From: Malurus cyaneus samueli | Lineage: Eukaryota; Chordata; Aves; Passeriformes; Maluridae | NCBI GenBank assembly: GCA_009741485.1 | Contig: CM019236.1 | Location: forward strand, 40,772,268 to 40,836,267 | Direction: 5' to 3' | Length of the DNA: 64,000 nt | In this document: positions 12,381 through 24,827 of the stretch, one piece after another | Numbering within the stretch: the first letter of the stretch is position 1 | Layout: each line of letters opens with the position of its first letter | Program-made: the position numbers and the translations under genes | The notes under the pieces: model-generated | Database searches by the model: none | Seen by the model: the letters and a program-made list of their open reading frames with translations, nothing else | What the model was told of the DNA's origin: nothing

Positions 12381-13255
12381 ACAGAGCTTGATTACTCCAT
12401 GGATGCCCATTGGTCCTCAACCTATGAAATCCATGCTGCTGGGAAACTCCTTTCCCAGCAGTTTTATTTGTGTTCCAAGTTTCACCAGCTGCCCCAGAGA
12501 AACTTTAACTTTTTCGGACAAAGTGACCACTCCATTATCTTCATGTACTTGAATGCAATTTGTTTGTATACTCAGTAGTGTTTATGTACTTGAGGAAATG
12601 CTTTGCTGACGAGTTCCATCGTTATCTAATAATCTTTACTAAAACACAGCGGGCAGTTTTCAATCCAAACTAAGATTTTTGCATGTTAAAAGATGCGCAC
12701 TCCAGGCAATTTTTTAATTTCAGAACATTTTGCTTCTGGACTTTCTAAAAAAATCTTATATTTAAAAACGTGAGAGTATTATCTTCCCCTGTTCCAAACG
12801 TCAGTGCAACTAAAAGGCTTTTCCTCTAAAATTCTTCTAAAAAGAGCAAGACATCCCACTGTTCTAGCAAAAACACAGGAAGGCAAAATGCAATCCAAAA
12901 GTGAGTTACAATTCATCAGCTGAATATCATACTGAGCATTATTTGACCACATTAAGCACATCAAATGCAAAGCACCTACATGTGCTCTTCACACCAAGCC
13001 AGTATTCGGCTGTGCTGTGTCAGACGTGTTTTGTCACCTTAATCACACAGCCTTTCCCAGACTGAGTGCCAGAGCATGAGCCACAAAGGGCAGAGCCTGT
13101 CCAAAAAGCTTTGATGACCTGTCCCTTACAGGAAGGTGGGGCTGCATTGTACAGAAATACCAACAGCACCATTTCTGTCAATTCTAGGTACTTCGTATTC
13201 CTTTACGGTTATTACTTGTTTTGTTAAGGGTCCGTTAGTTGGAGAAAGAGGGGAC
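12381..13255. other. Non-coding DNA between ERE and CpG island
   Basis: AT-rich, then gradually richer in GC toward the island. No exon or transposon recognised. Confidence 0.45.
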
Positions 13256-13400
13256 AATCACGGATGGCCGAGCGGACACGCGTCCCGGGGAAGCTCAGGG
13301 CAGCACCGAGCCAGCAGCAGGGGCGGCTGGTCCGTGAGCTCTCGCTGCCCAGCGGGTGGTGCTGCGGGCACAGGTTAGGTGGCGGTGCGGCCCCACGAAC

Positions 13401-13442
13401 CTGTCCCTGTCCCCGTCCCTGTCCCCGTCCCCGTCCCCGCCC
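13401..13442. repeat. C-rich hexamer minisatellite (CCCTGT/CCCCGT)n
   Basis: About six to seven tandem copies of a 6-base unit, CCCTGT or CCCCGT. On the minus strand it reads as regularly spaced runs of three or four G, a strong G-quadruplex pattern. Translated, it creates the alternating Pro-Arg or Pro-Val tracts seen in the chance ORFs. Confidence 0.9.
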
Positions 13443-13616
13443 GCGGCTCCGAGGCCGGGGCCGCCACCGGGGAGCCGCCACCGCTGCTGCCGCCGCTGCG
13501 CTGCCAAGGGTTAAAAGGCCTTGGAGCCCCGTGCGCGGAGGGGTCGGGGCAGTGCGGGGAGAAATGCGGAAAAGTAGGTCAGCTGCGCCCAGCGGCGGAG
13601 CGGGATGGGACGGGAC

Positions 13617-13656
13617 GGCGGGACAGGACAGGGGACAGGGGGCGGGGGGCTCGGGG
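13617..13656 (+). other. G-quadruplex-prone tract
   Basis: Several runs of three or more G separated by short loops (GGGACAGGACAGGGGACAGG and onward), overlapping the GC box at 13638-13647. Confidence 0.6.
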
Positions 13657-13823
13657 CTCTCCTTGCCGGGGGATACGGGGTTTCTCCCCCCAACTCCAGG
13701 CGTCTGCGGACGATTTGGTCCCAGCCATTTAGCAGGTACTCATAGTATTTACAACCAATAGCTCTACCCGCTCGGTACACTTTGTTGTATTTGGTAAACC
13801 ACAGACACTTCAAGGAATTTCAG

Positions 13824-13860
13824 AGGGGGAGGGGGGAGGAGGGAGGAGGGGAGGGAAGGG
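13824..13860 (+). other. Polypurine G-quadruplex-prone tract
   Basis: Runs of five and six G followed by repeated AGG/AGGG units on the plus strand, all purine for 37 bases. It sits just downstream of the CpG island and could form a quadruplex or triplex. Confidence 0.7.
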
Positions 13861-14172
13861 CGCTGGAAATTAAAAGTGAAGCACAATTTGAAACTCTGCC
13901 TACACCACGGCTTTTATAATCAGCTTGTGACATGCTTGGCACTAAACACTGTTTATGTCCACAATTAATGCAGTTAATACTAGGTTAGTAACTGTGGCAG
14001 CCAGCCACGTGCATCGCCTGGCACATGGGTGCCTGCTCCCAGCCCAAGAGGCAGGCTTTGCTCTTGAGCGCACACAGCCAGGCCAGTTCGAGCACATCTG
14101 GAGCCAGTTTAACTGGGGCCTCGCTCCAATGCAGCACGCAGCATTGCCAGGGTATTCTTTCATACGAAACGC

Positions 14173-14182
14173 TATAAAAAGG
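14173..14182 (+). promoter_or_regulatory. TATA-box-like sequence
   Basis: TATAAAAAGG agrees with a strong TATA box. It lies about 450 bases after the CpG island; a start near 14205 would be expected if used. No initiator or exon can be confirmed. Confidence 0.3.
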
Positions 14183-17100
14183 GGAGAACGAATTAGGACA
14201 AAAATGGGAGTGAGAGAAGATTAAAAACGTCTCTTTCCAACTGAAGCCACCCTGTCACACCGGGCTTCATAGCCTGCCTGAACAAGACCCAGCATCAGAG
14301 AGCCCCCAATGGGGCCTCCAGAACCAGTTTGGCCAGTTCACGTTTCTCCTATCTCTCCATGCAGTAGGACATCTCAGCGAGCACTACACACCTGTAGCTG
14401 CTGCTAGGCATCTGTTGTCTCCCCCGATTAGGGACAGTGACAAGGCTGTTCTGAGTAAAATGTGCTTCACATAAGGACTGTTCATCTAACAATCATAAGC
14501 ATGCAACCCCAAGAAAAGTTTTCCCAAAAAGTCTTTCTCAAGACAGAGTCACCATGTTGCAATAAGGTTTCATGAGCTGGTTGCAAAAAATTCATTTGTA
14601 CTTTTTGGGTAGGAGGTGAATTTTGAAACGGAATTTTTACAAAGCTCGGAAGCTCTAGCAAGACTTCTGCATCGAGTTCAGGGCTTCCTTGGGAAATCCA
14701 GTATTTTCAAACATTGCATCTATGTAGAGGCATATGCCTATGGACCTGCTCATTAATACACTAGGCACAGCAGTGACCTGTTTTTCTTTTGTGCCACTTG
14801 GAGCTTCAGTGAGAGCAGAATTCACTGCGAATCGGTCACGCATTAAGTAACGTCACTATCATCTGTCACGTGTTTGCTCACTTATCTCTTCCCCAAGGAG
14901 AGGAGTGTTTGTTTTGAGATTTTACATGCCCCTAAACGTTTATTCCAGAAATGTCAAGGTCACAGGAAGGTGTTCTTCACTCGAAGTAGGAGCTGGTGTA
15001 ATCTGAGATAAGGTCCCAGAGGAAAGGAAGCCTACTTCACAGTTGTGGCTTGGCCATCGAAAACAAATGCCTTCTGCACAGACACACATCATCCTTCATC
15101 TGGAGGGCTACCTCATGCTAGAAGAACATCCCTGTCAACCCTGATCCTATAACCCAGTTCTTCATATGGCCTGAAATGATCTGTCATATCAATTCCCACT
15201 TTCCTTGGCATGGTTGCATCAGAGGCAAACTCTGTATCTAATTTCTGTTCAAAACAAGTAAAAAAATACTAGAGGCATAGCTTCATCAGTAATATTTTGA
15301 TCAAAATTATTAGTATTCTTTTTACTTTGTGCTGAGTGAAAGGGAAAATGCAGTTTGTTTGTTGTTTTGGTTTTCTTTGGGGTTTTTTAATTAAGCTACA
15401 AATTCACTAAAGGAAATTAATACTTTGCAGGATACAAAAGAGTAAAAAAGGCCACATGTGTTTGCTGTTACTGTTCTCCACATTTCTTTCCTTTATTGCT
15501 TTCTTAGTCATCCATTACTGCTTTTTCACCTGCTGCAAGCTATAGGAAAGAGGGTAACAAATACATGGCAACACATGCTTTAAAGCATGCTACTCTTTCC
15601 TCTTTCAAGGTTGTAGAAGTAACTTTAATGTACAAACCTCCAAAATGCACCAAGAAACCCAAAATAATTGATTTTTTACCAGATAAAAACCACTGAAAAT
15701 GATCTTCAGCTGAGACATTTAAACGTGATTAAATACCACAGAATTAACACTGCATGTAGACAACAAAAGGGTCACACACTTATCAGCAATTAAAAAAAAA
15801 AATAATCTAGCAATGGAAATATGCAAATGTATAAAAAAGGATTGTGTCCAAACAATGCAAGGATTATGAGGAAAGAAACTTCTAAGCCTATTGAAGGGAA
15901 ATGGTATCCTACGCAGGGTGCAATCATTGGGTATACTGTAGAGATATCTCCTAAAATGTGAAGAAGGGGCTCCCTGTTCATTGCTGAGTAAAACTGCTCA
16001 TCATTTTTTCATCAGTGCAAACTTGTGTTTAGGAAGACAGGATAGTGTATGACAAACGGTCCCTCTCCTTGCTGTTGAGCCCCTTACTATACTAATTCAT
16101 GTAAGGACACTTCTCTGGTTTAAAATGTCCTTTTTATCCATTTGCCTACTGAGGATAACCGGAGTGTTTAGGTGTGGTGCATAGCCCCAGCTCCTGGGGA
16201 CAGGGATGGGCTGACCAAAGCCAACTGAGCTAACATTAGTTAATGGGTTTACAAGTAGGATTCCTTGGATTTGCTGATATGTTTTAAGACTTCAAAGATG
16301 GAAAAGCACAAAGCTGAGAATGGACATGGAATACATCTGGTTTTATCACTGAAATAATCGTGTGCCAATTACAGGCACCATACTAATGAAGTTTGTCAGA
16401 CACGCTGTTCTACATGCAGCTGGAGGGCACTGATTGCAGGTGTCGTTCTATTGGAATAACTCATTGTGGGAAGACACATGTGGGAAGCTCTGGTTTCAAT
16501 ACAGTGGTGAGGACTACAGAATAATTACAATCAATTGGCAGAGAGGTAATTTTAATTTATAGTGAAGTCTAGGAGAAAGTCCGATGCATTTATGCGTTTA
16601 TAGGGAGCCTTTCTCTCAGCTCAGGTGGATGCAGAGTACTTCAGTTCTCAGCAGGAAGAATCAAAGAGTGGGAGAATGAGCTGAAGGGCACCTAGGCAAT
16701 GATCAGTGTTAGTGGAATGTAAATGTGGAAGGCAAACAATGCCACCAATAGTAGCCAGACTATCAGAACTATGAGCAGCTATCAACCCTCAGAACAAGCA
16801 CTGCCTGTGGCAGTCAGTGAACAAACCACATTTTACCAGCTGAAAGAGGAAGAGAATTTTACTCACTTTCTACTTCTTCATCCTGTTTCCTCAGATATGC
16901 CGGAGTTATGAGGGCAAGGGATCATTACAAGATAGTCTTTGACCCACAATATAGAATGATTGCCCTGTGAGTTACAGTTGTAAGTGTGTTCTGCAGTACA
17001 CTGTGTGGGGTAGAGCTGACTAAAATGTGCGCCTTCAGTCATTTGTTGACTAACCCAGTCTTTGTGGCCAACTCATGCACGTTCCTCTGCAAATGCTTTT

Positions 17101-17690
17101 GATAATGCTGCTATAAAGGCTTGTGAATGTCAGTGTAGGAGGGCAAAATATTTTGAGCTGCTCAGCTTCACTTTATAAATATTTTTGGAAGCCACCAGTG
17201 TGAAATGTTCCATTCACATTCAGCACTGAAAAAAAATAATGGCTTCTTCTAAAACAAAGACACATCTGTCAGTGCAGTAGAGTATATGAATTTACATAAT
17301 CTGCAGCACAGAAAAAGTACTTTCTCAAACAAATTAAGTCAAAGCAGGCAGGGAAAGAACAGCATGAAGCTCTCTATGCAATGTCAACAATAATTAACAG
17401 AGTACTTTATAGTCTGCCAGTGCTTCCCGTGAATAAGGTACTCTCAGACATTTGGTATGAACAGTCTGCCCTCCTGTTTCTCAGCTGCAACCAAAACTGC
17501 AAGTCTCCGCTTATACTGGCTAGCCTATCATTAACTTTTTAAATGTTGTATGCCACCCAGCATTTCCCCTTAGAAGGACAAAGGGCAGAGGCGTGAAGAC
17601 ACTGTTGCAACTGCTGCAGGAATTCATGGGGTTTGCTTTGCAATGTCATGCTGGGAAAGTCAGGGAATTTGCATGTTTCTCAGATGTATT
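14183..17690. other. Unique non-coding DNA
   Basis: No gene or transposon recognised. Features seen: a CRE-like TAACGTCA and an E-box TCACGTG close together at about 14847-14872, and a 16-bp perfect palindrome CATGCTTTAAAGCATG at 15574-15589. Confidence 0.5.
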
Positions 17691-17788
17691 AAAAAACAAA
17701 AACAAACAACAAAAAACCAAAAAAACCCCAACCACAACAATAACAAAAAAAAAAAAATCCAAAAGACAACAACAACAACAAAAAAACA
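17691..17788. repeat. A-rich / (CAA)n low-complexity tract
   Basis: Nearly 100 bases of A runs broken by C and ending in CAA repeats. This is simple repeat expansion, possibly from an old retroposon tail. Overlapping ORFs rich in Lys, Thr and Gln are artefacts. Confidence 0.85.
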
Positions 17789-18939
17789 CATTGCACCATG
17801 CAGAGGACTTGTTCATCCCTTCATTTCTGAGTTTCCCTATTGATATCTTGGGAGAAGGCAGTTTTCTTGTTTCCCTCACAGATGCATAAAACATTTGGAA
17901 GTTTTCTTCAACTCCAGCTGATTCTCCAGGGACACACACTGCAGACATTTTGAATCCAAAAAGTCTCTTCTCTTAGGCTGCCCGTGCACAAAATGCAGAA
18001 CTGATGTAATCCTGCTTTCACACACAGAATAGTATTGTATTGCTCCTGTACCACTGATTTAATCACATCACCTTTGTATGTGCCTACAGATTAAATTTCC
18101 AATATTGTCACAGAATGGGAGACTCCTGCTATCTTCTTTACAAATGGCAAAATTGCAACCTTGTCCAGAACAGAGGGATTTCCACAAGTTTTTTCCTTCA
18201 AGACTGATTTTGACTGATTTCTTCCACGTGTAAGAGTGCTCACGAGGTTGTCAGGGAGACAACTGTTGACACAGCTTTACCCTGGTATTTGAAGGGCTTG
18301 GGCAGTTGAGTGCTTTTCAGCAGATTGTGCAGTCGTGCAGATGCAAGCACACTGCCAGACTACAGACCTGACTTTTTTCATTTGCCACTCTGAGCTCACA
18401 AGAAGCACTACCTCCAAACTAGAGCTGTGAGAGGGGTCCAGCATACCTCAGCTAGTGTTATTTGAACTGGTTTGAGCAACAGTAAAAACCCGGTGACCAA
18501 GAGTCAAGCGCAGTCAGTGTGAGACACAGGACTTATTTGGAAGGTTGGCCTGCACTGTGTACATTGCTGCTAGTAGCTCAGCTGGCTGTTTAAACTCATC
18601 CAGGCCAATATAAAACACTGTAATAATGCTTCTCTGATGCCAGCATCCTTCGTAAAGCCCTGAACCCAGAAATTCCCATCAGCCTGCAGTCTGTGCCATT
18701 GCCTTCAGCTCCTCTGTGGATCTCTGTGCTTTCTTCCTTTCCCTCCTACAAGCTGTGACCAAAATTAAATCAAAACCAGCGATCACCAGTTCCCTGAATT
18801 AGTGTAAAGGTTGAAAACAAGTATAATAAACTTTGCACTGACTGTGGCTAATTAGCACACAGGCAATCATTTATGATTAAGCCATGCAAAATGTTTGTTA
18901 TTAGCACAAGAGCTGAATGCTCAGTACACAGCAAAGGTC
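17789..18939. other. Unique non-coding DNA
   Basis: No recognisable gene, transposon or long repeat. Confidence 0.5.
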
Positions 18940-19068
18940 CAGGGCACTGAGAACTTAAGCAACTTGCTCGGTTTGATGCAGCAATTCAGTGACAGAGGTA
19001 GAAATAGGCCACTCAGTTCTCTCTCTCAAAACAGGTCTAATCTCTAGATCATACTTTGATCTCTCTTT
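18940..19068 (-). mobile_element. MIR-like SINE remnant
   Basis: Read on the plus strand it shows the reverse complement of a MIR-type SINE: CACTGAGAACTTAAGCAACT corresponds to the core (ACTGAGG...TTAAGTAACTTGCCC), then a block like AGTGACAGAGGTAGAAATAG, then CTCTAGATCATACT matching the reverse of the tRNA-derived head. Divergence is high, as expected for an element inserted before birds arose. Called from pattern memory without alignment. Confidence 0.55.
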
Positions 19069-22000
19069 AGCAGCAGAAAATAAAACCCCCTCTGTTCATG
19101 GTGTAAGTCTTTACAGAAATTACTTTCAAGTTACAGAGTCACCATTATCACATCACTGCAAGATCAAACAAAGAGGGGGGCAGTAGGAGAGGAAAAGAAG
19201 GGTTACTTTGTGTCATTTACTTCTACAGTCTGCTCAACAAAGCCAAAGAGGAAAAACATTTTTTTTTTTTTTCAGACAGATGTCTTTTACAGCACATCAA
19301 ACACTTCTCATGGGCGTATGTCAGAGACGTTTTACTACAAAGGCTTTGTCCTTTGCATTCGCAGCAGCCCGGATGTTTATCGGGATTTTCATTCCCTAAA
19401 TTCAAGTTCACATTAGGATCTGCATTAAGATCCTAATCAGAAGTACATCAACAAAGTCCAAAATACAAAATTTTTTTGCAACAAGAAAGCACTAAGTCAA
19501 CTTGTTCCTGTGCTCAGGCAGTGGTGGGGGGCGGGGGGAGTTCCTGTCATTTCTAAAGGAATGTCTGGAGAAGGAAACATTCTATTTTCAGTGTGCTGCC
19601 TTGGAGAAAGTCAATATGAGGGAACAATTGTCTTTCCTAATGGATTTACTTCTAGTAAATGTTCAAGTCCTCCATGCAAAGCATGTGGCTGCAATATCAT
19701 GAAGACAACATCCCATTATTTACTGCATAACATCTCATGCACATATTGTGCTCTCAGTGTGCCTGCAGCAATCCTCTGATTTGTTTATTCATAAGTGCAG
19801 TTTGTAATTCTTTAAATTATCTAGCACAACAAAGAACATTACATACAGAGACAAACTAGATTTAGCATTGCTACGTACTCTTCCTCTCTTAGGCCAAGAC
19901 TCAACAGCATCTTGCATTTCCTCTCTCCTCACCCCATGCTCAGATGTGCATAATCTCAGTCTACAAATTACTACAGGTCCTTCAAAAAACTCTTGTATCA
20001 TTCCTGGGTGAGATGTTCTTCTTTCTAGGAACAAACCGGGTCACTGGATGTACCCTCAGCCTCTCTGTCAGTAAAAGGGGACAGCAGAGGATGGCATGTG
20101 CTACCCGAGCAAGCTGATCTGCTCTTCTCCATGGGAATGGTCATGCCTGAAGGTTTTCAAATCACCAAGATCCATCAACAACAGAAGCACCTGTCCCCAA
20201 ACTCAACATGTCACTCTTTTCAATTAGGGTGACACTGAGCTCCCACAAGACATTCTGTTCCCTGAGACCACCATAGGTTTTAAATGCTTCGCTTGAGAGG
20301 AATTTTCATTGTAAGCCAGGAAAGCATGCTCCAGCACTTACTGGAGGAAAAGAGGATAGGCAGAAATAGCAGAGATGTCTGCAGTCCCTTCTTTTACTTC
20401 TGTTTTGAATATAAAAAGTCTTACAATTCTTCTCTATGCCAATTCTCTTGTAGACTGAAGTAACTGTTTTCCAGATTTAGCAATCCTAGTTTCTCAAGAA
20501 GGTAAGACATGAAGCAATCCTATACTTTGCTGTCTGCCTACCACCACTGCTACTGCATAATCTCAGACAGCATTTGTGCATGGCCCTTGGAATGGCCCAA
20601 GGAATGAACAGACCCATCCATCAGGCTCCAGCAAATGTGTATCTGCAGAGAAGGGGACTCACATCTCTTACTGGTAGCAGTGACTCCTTCTCCAGTGAGT
20701 ATGAACAGCCTCTCTCTCCAGGTTAAACCAAATGGCTTTAGCTCTCTCTCAGAGATGTGAGTGAATGGATGTGCCACCCCAACACTCCCACCTCTCAGAT
20801 CATATACTACTTCTGTGAAAACAGTGGGTAAGCTTCTCGCAGCTCCTTCTGTTCAAAACGGGCTGGGGAAAAGCAGCATGTAATTTTCTGGCAGCAACAG
20901 TGGAACAGTAAAACGAATGAGTCCCTCCACAGGCTATTCCACCTGTCTAGAGCAATAATGTATTGGATATATACCCACCCATGAAGTCTATCTGTGATGT
21001 TTATGAATTCTTAAACTAAAAAAAAAAAAAAACCAAAACCCAAACAACCCAACCCGGAGCTCAGACTTTCTTGCGTAAGGAAAAGGGTATTAAAGCACAA
21101 GTGGAAATTTCACCTGTTTTCACATCTCGCTTAAGTTGGGTCTAAGCTCATTCCATAGAAGGGAATAAAAGCAGGACAGATGTGTCAGGAGCAGCATCAG
21201 CCCAGGTGATACTGACCAGAGATACTGTAATATATGAATATGGAGCAAGATGAGGGTGAGTCAGCAGAAGATGTTTGTTTTCTCTGCAGAGTCCTAAAAT
21301 TTGGCTCTCTGTTACAGGAAATTACACTAATATTGAATCACAGTTCTGTACACATCATCGTCCTGTACAGATGTTTTCCATGGTGAGGAAGTTGTTGTTA
21401 GGTAGGTTTTACAATCTTATGCAACATTTTTTATTTCAAAATGTGTCCTAGAGCATCCAGCTTTCCTTGTCCAGGAAAGTATCTGAAGTACACATGATTT
21501 CTATTCTCTCCAGTAAAAACTCTAACCAGGACACTCCAAGGACAGGTGCAACAATCCCTCCATATTCTACCTAGAAAAGACAAGTAGTTTGCAAATATTC
21601 TCTAACAAAACATACAGAAGAGAGGATAAAAGAACTGCAAGGGATCGGTGGAATGCTAAGTAAAGTGTGGATTTATCCCATGACAAATGCACTAGGATTG
21701 CCTGGGATTTTTCTGAGATATTTTTAATTTTTTCCATATAATTTCTTTATTAGTGGACATATTTTCAGACTGAATATACTAATTAAAATGCTTTGATTAT
21801 GATTAGAATAGCCAAGCTTTCCATGATCCAGAAACTTTTTTAAAAGTCTTGGCAAATTACTGTTAAAAAAGTCCTAAAGATTTTAGAGGTTGACAGGGAG
21901 CTAATTCAAGCTCATCTGTAGCAAAACATGTTTAAAATTTATTTCTTTTAGCAGCTATTAAATGTTGAAAGTGCAGTAAAGGGGACATGCTGATAATGGA

Positions 22001-24499
22001 AAAAACATCCTTTTTGCAAATAATAACAGTAATAAGACATTATTGCACAAGGAGAAAAAAAAGAAAAGCATTTCATCCTGGGTATTCTTTCCCCTTAGAC
22101 AATACAGCTTTTGGCAAACTGTGATGTTATCCAGGTCTTTAAATAGTGAAGTTTCCAAACAAAAGATTGTGTAAAATAGATTTGAAGAAGATATATTTAT
22201 AATTACTGATGGAGCTTGGAAGAAGTCCAGCAATGAAAGCAATTCTTGTTTTCTAACCTGGAGAACAAGCTTTCTATAAACACAGGCAGTGAAGATTACC
22301 CCAGCAATGAAGCAAAGCGATGAAGTAAAACAGGGTACACATACTACACTTGAAAGTGTTTCAGACTTTCAGCTATTGTCAGCCAAGATGTAAGCTATCA
22401 CAGATAGATTTGTGATGTAACATCAGTGGAAATCTGTGGAGAGAGCCTTGCTGCTCCAAGTTCTCCAAATGATCCTGCTTCCTTTCATAGCTGCTTCTGG
22501 GTGGAAACACCACTATCTTTTCAGTACCCCATAAGTCAGCATTGCATAGAGTGAAGTAGCTGATGTGCAGTTGTTCTTTTAGTGCTTAGTGTTTTGTTTT
22601 CCTAGTGTGCACTGGTTTTATACATTCACTGCTGGTTCACTGATTGAGACTTTAGCCTAACTGCAGCAGGAAAGGGGTGGTTTGGTCTTTGCAAAAGCCA
22701 AACCAAAGCTGTTTCAGTTCCAGGTCCCATTTTTTTTGAACCCTGAAAGTTACGGCCTGGATGGTTTGGATAAATGCTTCTAATTCTAGCATACTGCTAT
22801 TTAAAACAAGAGGGAGGATGTGTTTTCAAAAAGCTAAAACTAGTTCAGTCTGGAATTAAGTCTCTGAAGACATTTAGGGAGGATTCAGATAAACAATTCC
22901 ATTCCTCTCCCCACCCCTTATATCTCTCATTAATTTTTATCCTATCTCTTCCTTGCTTTCTAGCTCTCAGATATTGTTTGCTTCCCCTCAATTTCCAATG
23001 GAGCTTGAAATTAGATTTCCTTTACCACCTTGTTAGTGAACAAAGCCCTGAACCACACATCTTCACACTGGTGAAAGTTAAGTCCCAGACTGAGTCACTG
23101 AGTTATCTTCTGCCTCTGTACCTGAACTGGCAGAAAGCACAGAAATTACCATGCATGCCTGTGTCCATCTCACACCACCATTATTTGATTGTTGGAAGGA
23201 TAATTCTGAGTTTAGTTGGGCAGGAATAGAACCATAGAGTTGTAATGTTTTTAGTCTCCATTCATGACAGCAGAAATTGGGCCACAGTGTTACTCAAGAT
23301 AGAAAGAGCAATCATTGTCACGATTTATAACTTCATCAGGAGTTAACTTGGGAACTACAAGCTGGCAGCAATAATTCATACATTGCTGCAAACTATATTT
23401 TCATAATTTCTGTTGATACTGGCAAAGTGTTTGTTTTGGCTTTCTGCATGTTGTAGTCATTAGTATAATATAACATAGCCACTCAGATATATTTAGGGGA
23501 AGGTCATTTTTATACAAATTATTATGTACTGGGAAGTTAAATAAACAAGCAAGTTAAAGACATCAGCAATCCCACTCCCTGATCCATGCCAAAGTGAATT
23601 TTAAACACCAGTTGGTTCAATTAGAGGAAAAGTCAAGCAGTGATTATGCCAGTGGTAAGAGAGAGGACATCACATTTCTTTTTATTTGAGGAGTCACCTG
23701 GAATGCTACTCGTTCAAAATGGCTAAATATACCCATAAAGCTAGAAGTGTTCAAAGACAAGCTAGAACATGCTTGGTCATTATACCATTAGCAAGATTAC
23801 TCATCCTGTTCATAATAAAGAAAATTTCCTATTGAGATTTCACTGAGCAGAAAGTGCAGTATCCTGACTATTTATTAACAGCTCTTTGGAATGCGTTTCC
23901 AAGGCACAAAAGAACACTGGCCTTGAAAATAGAATTTGAGTGGATTAAATGTCCATGGTTTTCATTTTGCAAGTTTGTAACCATAAAAGTTACAAAACAA
24001 GTCACTTTTAAGAAGTACTCATCTTTTACGCTCATTAGATTGCAATCCAGCGATGACTGAACATGATATTTAAACAGCAGTGTTTTTGCCAATGAGTTGC
24101 ATGATCAACACGAACTGCTAATGTTTTCTATTCTAAACCTTCTCAAAATGTCAAGTGTTCTTGTCAGCTGAGTGGAAGTGGCATAAAAGTAACTTTTGAA
24201 GTTGTTGTTGATGAGATACCCTTGGGAAACTCAATATATATACTGAAATCATATTCACAATATTCTCTAATCTCCCCTGCTGCAAAAGAATTAGGCTCCC
24301 AACTCACATTTCCATTGATGGTAATGTCGCACAGTCTGGGTCTTCCTTCTAAAAAAGACACCGAACATTCTTAAATAACACAGGTCTTATGTCCCCTGAA
24401 TTTTCTCAAGTGGTAAGAAATTAAAATCTAAAATAAAAAAATTCCTTCTGAAACCTAGACTTTACTAATTCTGTTACAACCCTAATAACTGCAAACTGG
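19069..24499. other. Unique AT-rich non-coding DNA, possible 41-bp exon on minus strand
   Basis: A T run (19259-19272) and a G-rich run (19524-19539) are seen, plus an A-rich tract at about 21018-21036. A 151-codon ORF at 22774-23229 shows no domain. At 24308-24348 a minus-strand 41-base stretch is framed by a good acceptor (pyrimidines then TTTTTTAG) and a GTGAGT donor. See the findings. Confidence 0.5.
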
Positions 24500-24560
24500 T
24501 TTTTTTTTGTTTGTATTTTTTTTTTTTTTTTTTAATTTATTTTTTATTTTTTAATTTTAA
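24500..24560. repeat. T-rich low-complexity tract
   Basis: Long T runs interrupted by G and A, about 60 bases. Simple sequence. Confidence 0.85.
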
Positions 24561-24682
24561 CACAGCAGATCACCAAAACAGCAAAAAAATTCACAGTTGC
24601 CTGAGTCACACTGGCTATAGCAGCTTCACTGTTTCTTCAGTCCCAGTTTCTTCAGTGCCTTAAAACATCAGAGAAAGGTAAG

Positions 24683-24785
24683 AAGAGTGGTGCATTAGCT
24701 AAGGTCCTTGCCAAGGATGTGGAAGACCTGGGCTCACTCCATGCTGCTCATGTTTACCATGTGTGAACCTGTACAAGCCATACAG
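24683..24785 (+). mobile_element. MIR-like / tRNA-derived SINE remnant
   Basis: The order GTGCATTAGCTAAGG (A-box-like), AGACCTGGGCTCACTCC (B-box-like) and TGTGTGAACCTGTACAAGCC resembles a MIR-type SINE in plus orientation, whose core reads TGTGTGACCTTGGGCAAG. The downstream part does not continue as MIR. Moderate support only. Confidence 0.45.
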
Positions 24786-24808
24786 AGCTATTTCCAATAA
24801 TAAACTGA

Positions 24809-24827
24809 GGCACATCTTTGATGTGCC
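24809..24827. repeat. Small perfect hairpin GGCACATC-TTT-GATGTGCC
   Basis: An 8-bp perfect inverted repeat with a 3-base loop. It lies inside an 85-codon minus-strand ORF (24754-25011) that has no recognised homology. Confidence 0.6.

Larger units (their letters stand above)
13256..13720. promoter_or_regulatory. CpG island (candidate promoter / first exon)
   Basis: About 50 CpG dinucleotides in roughly 460 bases, with GC content near 70 percent by eye and little CpG depletion, in a window otherwise poor in CpG. It contains GC boxes at 13320-13326 and 13638-13647 (GGGGGCGGGG). In birds such islands usually mark promoters. A 165-codon ORF beginning with ATG at 13264 runs through it, but its product is dominated by Pro/Arg and Ala/Gly runs encoded by the simple repeat and shows no domain, so I do not call it a protein. 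The direction of transcription and the first exon cannot be decided. Weak donor-like sites (for example AAAA followed by GTAGGT near 13570) exist on the plus strand. Confidence 0.75.

Noticed and set aside
13264..13761. 165-codon ATG-started ORF through the CpG island
   Set aside because: Its product is made of Pro-Arg, Gly and Ala runs from the hexamer repeat and GC-rich DNA, with no domain. Similar low-complexity ORFs occur in other frames.
14087..14110. GTTCGA word as a possible tRNA B box
   Set aside because: No A box at the right distance and no cloverleaf arms; no tRNA found in the window.
22774..23229. 151-codon plus-strand ORF
   Set aside because: No recognised family, AT-rich composition like its flanks, hydrophobic residues follow from T-rich DNA.
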